This document shows, in pieces, positions 58,118 through 64,000 of a DNA stretch of 64,000 bases. The translations under genes were made by a program, and so were the position numbers. The stretch lies in contig JAQFVV010000348.1 of the NCBI GenBank assembly GCA_028023455.1, positions 682,001 to 746,000 on the forward strand, written 5' to 3'. The notes under the pieces are model-generated. The model saw only the letters and a program-made list of their open reading frames with translations, was not told where the DNA came from and did not search any database. Position 1 is the first letter of the stretch. The number at the start of each line of letters is the position of its first letter. The stretch is from Epiperipatus broadwayi (lineage: Eukaryota > Onychophora > Udeonychophora > Euonychophora > Peripatidae).

Positions 58118-58594
58118 GTGATTGAAAAATATCCTACTGTTTATAGTGAATCAATGAATACTGTTCTACGCCAAGATTTGATTCGTTTTAATCGACTCAT
58201 ACATGTAGTCAGAATTACTTTGAAAGATTTGAAAAAAGCAATTAAAGGTCTTGTTTTAATGTCATCTGAGTTAGAAGAAACTTTTAATAGCATGTTAATT
58301 GGAAAAGTTCCTGCAGTTTGGGCCGCAAAGTCTTATCCTTCATTAAAACCTTTAGGAAGCTACATTACTGATTTGTTAAAGAGGCTGAAATTTTTTCAGA
58401 ACTGGATTGATAATGGTATTCCTGACATAATTTGGATTTCAGGATTTTATTTTACTCAATCTTTTCTCACAGGAATATTGCAAAATTATGCTCGAAAATA
58501 TACAATTCCCATTGACCATTTAGGTTTTGAATTTGATGTCATAATCGATAAAGTAAAACTGAATCAAAAACCTGAAAGTGGTGCATATATAATG
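58118..58594 (+). CDS. DNAH7: axonemal dynein heavy chain, large C-terminal exon
   Basis: The 159-codon exon lies between tttttag (58111-58117) and gtaaga (58595), phase 0 at both ends. It encodes [71 protein letters not shown] and [15 protein letters not shown], ending G-A-Y-I-M. These are the hallmark blocks of the dynein heavy-chain C-terminal domain. The M-S-S-E-L-E-x-x-F-N-S-M-L and P-I-D-H phrases favour DNAH7 over DNAH3 and DNAH12; that is my recollection of the families, not a search. The following exon, which should begin with a Gly-Leu-Phe-Leu type block, is not in the window. Length and motif order are normal. Confidence 0.96.
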
Positions 58595-58794
58595 GTAAGA
58601 GAACTTTTTTTTAAAAAAAAAAAAACAAAAAAAAAAATATTAAATTTTAATAGTTTATGTTTAAGATGTCTAGCTTTAGGCAAGTAAAATGGGATGAAGT
58701 ATGATAATATGCTAGAAGAAAAATTGAAATAATTGAAATACTTTTGGATTTATTTTTTCTTTAATAGAAATTAATACTAAGTATATTGTGATAT

Positions 58795-58862
58795 GAAGAG
58801 CCTAATAGCATAGTGCATCCATAGCTTAAATATTCATGACCTGGAATTCAAACCCAGGTGAA
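58795..58862 (+). repeat. possible tRNA-derived SINE remnant
   Basis: The segment agcctaatagcatagtgcat is followed by cctggaattcaaacccagg, a T-arm-like hairpin (cctgg/ccagg) with a ttcaaa loop, then an A/T-rich tail. It is short and diverged; chance resemblance is possible. Confidence 0.35.
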
Positions 58863-59631
58863 ACTATAATTTTTTTTTTTGAATCTAAACAAACTTAAAA
58901 TTTCTCTTTCAGGTTGTTAGTGCATGACTAACCCATCTAGCAATCAAGATTCTGTATTGATTGCTTAAATCTTATTATTTTTAGATAGAAAATGAGATCC
59001 ATCAAGAAACCGTAAACTCTTAATATCTGATTTTAGATTAACTTGATGAGTATTATCTTCTCCATTCTGTTTCTGTTATAATGTTAGAAAGATCTATGCC
59101 CAGATATTGGAATATTTAAAGGCTGTTTTGTTTTTTCTCTCTTATTTATATGTACACACATTTTTTATTATTTTTTATTTGAATAGCTTTTTAATTACAA
59201 TGTTTTGTTTTTTTTCGTCATTAAGAGAACTGAGTAAATTAAAGAAAGCATACTCATGGAAAATATTATTGTGGGTTTTTTTTTACATTAGTAACAGATT
59301 TATAAAACAATTTTATTTTTTGTTGATGGTGTCATTACGCTCAGATTTAAGCCAGATTATGGTTGCAGCAAGTAGATAATGCCCTGGTGAGCTTTTGAGA
59401 TGTTAATTAATTACTTGGTAACTATTTCAAGTTATATATTCTTGGTGTAATGCATATTTCTAACAAGTGTGGTAAAAAAATGATTATGCCTACATAAAAT
59501 ATAATGTACATTTCAAAATATAATAAAATCAAAATAGTTTATTGTTTGAGAATTTATAAGAAGTTCAAACACTGTAATGATAGCTGAGCTGTGCACTGCA
59601 CCAAACCATGAAGGATATATTATAATTAAAG

Positions 59632-59636
<5 letters not shown>

Positions 59637-59676
<40 letters not shown>

Positions 59677-59708
59677 GTAGTATATATATATATATATATA
59701 TATATATA
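59637..59708. repeat. (TA)n microsatellite
   Basis: Two alternating ta runs of about 35 bases separated by taatatgtagta. Confidence 0.95.
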
Positions 59709-60196
59709 CTACACTTCTCAGAGTTTTTTAAGCATTGACAAATACATACAATAATTTAATATTTTTTCTTATATAAAGATGGACAGGAGACCACTATGTA
59801 GAGCAGGATTAGTAAATAGATGGTCCTGAAAAGAATTATCTTTATTGTGCCAATGCTTTGTATCAAAGACTGTTGTCATTTTAATAACATTAAACTTTTT
59901 TCAGAATAGATTGACTGTATTCCTAAGCAAATATCTGAATTCAGCATGTGTAAGGTTAATTTTATTGATTTCAAATTAAACAAAGAAAAGAAAAATACAA
60001 AATAAGAAAACCTTATATGTTGCCTTAATCAGAATAATGATGTTTATATATTATAATTTTATTGCATTTTAGTTTCTCAATATTCTATGACTAATTTGAA
60101 ATTCAATGAAATCTATTAATTCTAAATTTACAGACTCTTTGGAATCAAGTTTTATTAAGCCTGAAAATGAATAATTGTAATAATCAATAAAGCAGG

Positions 60197-60256
60197 TCAT
60201 GTATAATGTGACATTGTTTTTATAAGCATGTATAATGTGACATTGCTTTTATAAGC
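60197..60256. repeat. ~30-bp tandem duplication
   Basis: The unit gcatgtataatgtgacattg plus tttttataa occurs twice in tandem with one or two changes. Confidence 0.85.
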
Positions 60257-60517
60257 TTGTTTATATTATAACAAAACCCTATTTATCTCTCACTAGACAG
60301 GTGTGTACTACCGAATATGTATATGATATATCAATATACGTGCCTGTGTATTTTTATTTAATTAAGTGATTTGACCTAAAATATTATTATTTAAACTTAT
60401 GGGTTATTCTCACAACTGTATAATATATCTCCAACGCGTATTTATGGTGCCAATCCTATACAAATATAAGAATTATGCAAAGTGGATATATTACCAACAA
60501 GAATACTATTTACGTAA

Positions 60518-61761
60518 TGTGAGAAAGGTTTTGACCATCAGCTAGCTCAGTCTCATGGTCGGGTGGCGTCATAGCCGTGAATAGCTACGAATGGGGTTAC
60601 GAGTTCTCTTTTATTTTTATTTTTAAACATAAAAATAAATAAAATAATCATAAACTAAATAAATAGATTTATAAACAATTAAACTAAGTCAATACTCTAC
60701 TTTCTTGATATATTTATTTAATATTATAAATAAAATAAAAAAACAATATTTAGCACTCTGTCATTTCAAATCGCAATCATACGTCATTCTTTTAATAGAT
60801 CTCGCATACATATCTCAAGTAGTGAAGGTCAATACTATGGAAAGTTTGTATCATGTGACTTTCAACACTCATTGCTTTCTTACGTCCATAATGAAACGAA
60901 GCTTTAAAGAAATCTTATAAAGTTAGTTCGCACGTCACCTTCACTGATTATTGAAAAATACAAATTTCCTTTTTATAAAGAAGTTTTAAAAAGATCAATG
61001 ATTAAAGTTCTTTACCTGGCTTTCCTGGGAAGTAGTAAAAGCAGTTTTTATTTATTGATTTTATAGTTCCATTCCGCAGGTAAATTAGGCAATTCAAGGT
61101 AATGATTTGAGATCTTTAAGTCTGTTGTCCGACAAGGTTCATTTGATTCCACGCTGGAATTATGTGTTGTTTCGAGACATCATGGTTTTAGTGAGGCAGC
61201 TGCAGCAGGTTGGGATCAGGGACCTGAATCCAATGTGGCTTCTTTTACTCCGACATGTCTTTTGAAATCGCCATTATATATTTTAAATATTATAACTGTT
61301 TAGGTGTTCACTGTTGTAGCTCTGCCAGAAAAAGATCCTATGCATTCTGGGTGGCTCGCTTTTGTAGCCCCCTCCATTGGTTCTAGAAGCTTTTTTTTTA
61401 TTTCACTTCCGATTTTCAATGTGGAATGACTAGATCTGTCAGACGTGTGAAAACTCGTGTTGTAATTTCTATTGTAATATAATAGAAAAATAAATCTCAT
61501 TCTGCCAGAAAACTTTAGTTGTTTCAACGTGAAACAAAAATCTCATTTCTCTCTTTTCACTACTTAATTCATTTATACACGCATTTGTCACACACACATA
61601 TATATCATTTAAAATGACAGAGTCCTTCCCCCCATGTTTTTATGTATTTGTAACCACCACCATGTAATAAACAAAATTAAATATTATATATATCTCTACA
61701 TCTATATATGTCTACTGATTAAATAATTTATTTGTGACTGGGTTCGAACCATTCTGTCACA
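60518..61761 (-). repeat. probable 3' LTR of the Gypsy element to the right
   Basis: Immediately outside the polypurine tract (61762-61778), the minus strand begins TGTGACAGAATGG, a standard LTR start. I place the far end at tgtgagaaagg (60518) because it gives TGTGA...TCACA ends and a length of 1244 bp. The second copy of the LTR would lie beyond the window, so the left limit is a guess. No long open frame occurs in it. Confidence 0.45.
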
Positions 61762-61778
61762 ATACCCCCTCCTCCAAA
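61762..61778 (-). promoter_or_regulatory. polypurine tract of the Gypsy element
   Basis: On the minus strand ttttggaggagggggtat directly precedes the presumed LTR start. It is the place and composition used to prime plus-strand DNA synthesis in LTR retrotransposons. Confidence 0.65.
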
Positions 61779-61827
61779 AGCCTTCAAATACATTTGTGTA
61801 TTTTGAACGGCTTCTTTTGTACAACAC

Positions 61828-64000
61828 TTATGTATTACCTGTTTCTTTGATTTGCCCTTTGCTTGTAAAGGGCCAGGCAGGCTTTAATGACCGAGCATTA
61901 TATGACTCCCTGATTCCATGCCCAGTTTCCACCCAAAATTCATTATCCCCTTGATTATGGCAGATAGTGTATGGGCCTTCATATAGGTTGCAAAATTTGT
62001 GGCATACGAATTTACCCAAATCACTGGTGTGAGAGGTTTTAATCATGACTCTATCCCCTACTTTAAATATGGGTGCCCTATGTCTCACTTTCTTTACCCT
62101 TTGATGGCTCACCTGCTGTAATGTCTGATATGCTCTAATGTGGTCACTCTTCTTGTCAATGGGTGGTTTTTCCATCCCTGGCACAAAAGTCTTTATCTGA
62201 CATGGTATGTGCCGTCCAAATTGGAGGCGAAATGGAGCAAAACTGCTAGATTCATTTATGTTCCAATTGATGAAATCCACCACTCGAGAAGTCCATTTAA
62301 CCTAGCCTTTATGATTCATGCCATTATACATGCAAAACAAATGCTCCAACTCCCTCATTACTCATTCGCAGGGGTTGGATTGTGGGTTCCTGATGGAGGT
62401 AAAACTATGTCTAATCCCCTGTTGTTGGATCCACTTGCACCATTCCTTGGACATGAATGGAGTACCATAATCAGACAATATGCTCTTGAGTTTTCCAGTC
62501 TCTGTAAAATGTCTGCCTTCTAGCATTTTGATGGCATTCTTTGCGTTCGCCTGTGCAATAGGATATGCTGACACGTATTTTGAGAATAAATCGTATGTGA
62601 CAAGGAGATATTTTTTTATTGAATGCCAGAAGAGGGCCATAAAAATCTAATGCTATCATTTCTTTTGGTCTATTTGGTATTATTGACAGCATGGGAGCTG
62701 CATAATTCCGGTTTGCTGGTTTGGTTCTCTGACAACTTTCACAATCCCTGAACATGTTCAAAACTGATGCATGGATGTTCGGCCAGTAAAACCATTTTCA
62801 AACCAAATGCTCTATTTTTAAAGCACCATAATGACCGTATAGTTGGTGGACATAACTTGTCACCTCTTTCTGCAATGTAGGAGGTATAACTGGTTTCCAC
62901 TGCTCTGGATCATCAGGTGTCCAGTACTGTAGAATATTTCTGTGAAGCCAGTACCTTGTTTCCTTTCCTGTCTTTGTTGAGCTCTCACCACATGTTCCTT
63001 TTCCTATTCATTTGATTATCTCCCTTAATTGTTCATCTGATGCTGCCAATCTTCCAAATGAGCCAGGTCCTCATCAACCCTTTTGTTCCTTCCTATATCC
63101 ATACTGGCAATATACAGGTTCTCCACACCTGGATAATCAGGACAGTGACCAGATGGATTCCGGCTCAAAATATCAGCCACAATATTCTCCAGTCCCTTAC
63201 AATATTGTAATGGTATAATTATATTCCTGCAACAACAAGCTCCAATGGATCAGCCGGCTGTTGGTGAGGTAGCTATGATTTATAAACTTGAGGCTCTTAT
63301 GACCAGTCCTTACGATGACTTCTGACCCTAACAAAAATGGACGAAACTTCTGAAATGCCCAGATGATTGCCAGCACTTCCTTTTCTGTAGTGGAGTAATT
63401 TAATTCAGGCCCCTTGAGTAATCTGCTGATGAAATACAGCACTCCCATTTGATTTCCTTCCTGTATTTGTAACAGTGTAGCCCCCAAACCATATCCACTG
63501 CTATCTGTTTGTACCACAAACAGTTTGGTAAAATCTGGAAAAGAAAGCATAACTTGTCTAGTAAATCCCTCCTTTATGTCTTCGAGAGCCCTCTCCTGTT
63601 CTTGATTCCATTTCCAGGGTGTACCTTTTCTCAATAATCTAACCAAAGGTTCTGTCTGTTCAGCCAATCACTCATGGAATCTGTTGTAGAAGTTACAAAG
63701 ACCCAAGAATGGCCATACCTGCTTTCGAGATTTAGGTTTAGGAAACTCCTTGATGGCCAATACCTTGGCCGGGTGGGGTTTCATCCCCTGGGCTCCCACC
63801 AAGTGACCCAAGAATGTCACTTCATCTTTCATCATAGTACTTCTTTAAAATTGATTTTGATACCTTTATTCTGACATTCCCGAAGAAACATCTCAACATC
63901 TTTCTGATACTCCTCAATACTGGATGAGGCTATCAATACATCATCAACATACATTGTTATGCATTTCTTGATTTCATCCACCAACACTTGGTCTAGACAC
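61828..64000 (-). pseudogene. Gypsy-type pol (RT, RNase H, integrase), 3' part, decayed
   Basis: Pol would copy the element RNA and integrate the DNA. In minus-strand order: reverse transcriptase with Y-V-D-D at 63962-63951; thumb and RNase H (63667-63197) with V-V-Q-T-D-S-S-G-Y-G-L-G and T-E-K-E-V-L-A-I; integrase zinc region near 62761-62720 (D-C-E-S-C-Q-R-T-K-P); integrase core with A-L-D-F-Y-G-P-L-L (first Asp) and L-S-D-Y-G-T-P-F-M-S (second Asp) and an expected Glu after N-P-Q-S-N-P that sits by a stop; then a C-terminal domain (62283-61828) with F-K-V-G-D-R-V-M-I. Stops and frameshifts at about 63670, 63190 and 62360 break it. The 5' part, with gag and protease, lies beyond the window edge. 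It is antisense to the dynein gene and unrelated in sequence to the gag-only element at 11750. Confidence 0.9.

Larger units (their letters stand above)
58595..60517 (+). other. DNAH7: intron after the last recognised exon
   Basis: No further dynein coding sequence was found. Local features are poly(A) runs at 58612-58640, a (ta)n block at 59637-59708 and a tandem duplication at 60197-60256. The rest is AT-rich and unassigned. Confidence 0.5.

Noticed and set aside
58595-58687. Extension of the last dynein exon past 58594
   Set aside because: The frame stays open only through poly(A) and Lys codons after a good gtaaga donor; conserved protein ends at G-A-Y-I-M.
59107-59379. 90-codon frame after the last dynein exon as the next exon
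   Set aside because: It lacks the expected Gly-Leu-Phe-Leu block and other C-terminal dynein motifs; it is hydrophobic noise from T-rich DNA.

Overview
This is a window of an AT-rich animal nuclear genome. It has spliced exons with canonical GT/AG sites, very large introns, microsatellites, and many retrotransposons and DNA transposons. I see no bacterial operon, no CRISPR array and no complete RNA gene. The only host gene I recognise lies on the + strand. Five exons (7842-7985, 21279-21442, 21671-21824, 40140-40268, 58118-58594) join in phase to encode the C-terminal part of an axonemal dynein heavy chain of the single-headed inner-arm group; the wording is closest to DNAH7. The host therefore builds motile cilia or flagella. 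The element mix (RTE LINE, second LINE, Penelope-like, Gypsy, Merlin, hAT) fits an invertebrate metazoan, but I cannot name the species. The last ~100 dynein codons and everything upstream of 7842 are not found here.

Nearly all the rest is intron filled by mobile DNA. From left to right: a retroelement protease scrap (~2240-2440); a 5'-truncated LINE on the minus strand (4020-7335) split by a 266-bp palindromic insert with a 13-bp target duplication; exon 1; a nested cluster (11750-18630) in which a minus-strand Gypsy-type element that keeps only gag has LTRs interrupted by a Merlin transposon (15590-17420) and a hAT MITE (18003-18515); a low-complexity block; a Penelope-like (PLE) tail (20447-21243) carrying a GIY-YIG remnant and a tRNA-like domain; exons 2 and 3; a large palindrome with a hammerhead-ribozyme-like core (24430-25215) next to an intact RTE LINE with a 1007-codon ORF and a 10-bp target duplication (25259-28552); further palindromes (29148-29663, 35156-35640); a GC-richer complex tandem repeat (32490-34325); a second PLE tail (37255-37920); exon 4; a ~2-kb tandem duplication (44567-49799) with an insertion holding telomere-like repeats; a broken RTE copy on the minus strand (52638-55857) with an adjacent insertion of direct repeats (55942-56674); exon 5; and the 3' half of a decayed Gypsy pol on the minus strand with its probable 3' LTR (60518-64000).

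The most unusual material is the Penelope-like set. Two tails share a tRNA-like domain placed after the GIY-YIG stop codon. Several palindromic elements share two versions of a GAAA-containing hairpin core resembling the minimal hammerhead ribozymes known from Penelope-like elements. The nested Gypsy/Merlin/hAT cluster is also useful, because the left LTR preserves the empty sites for both later insertions.
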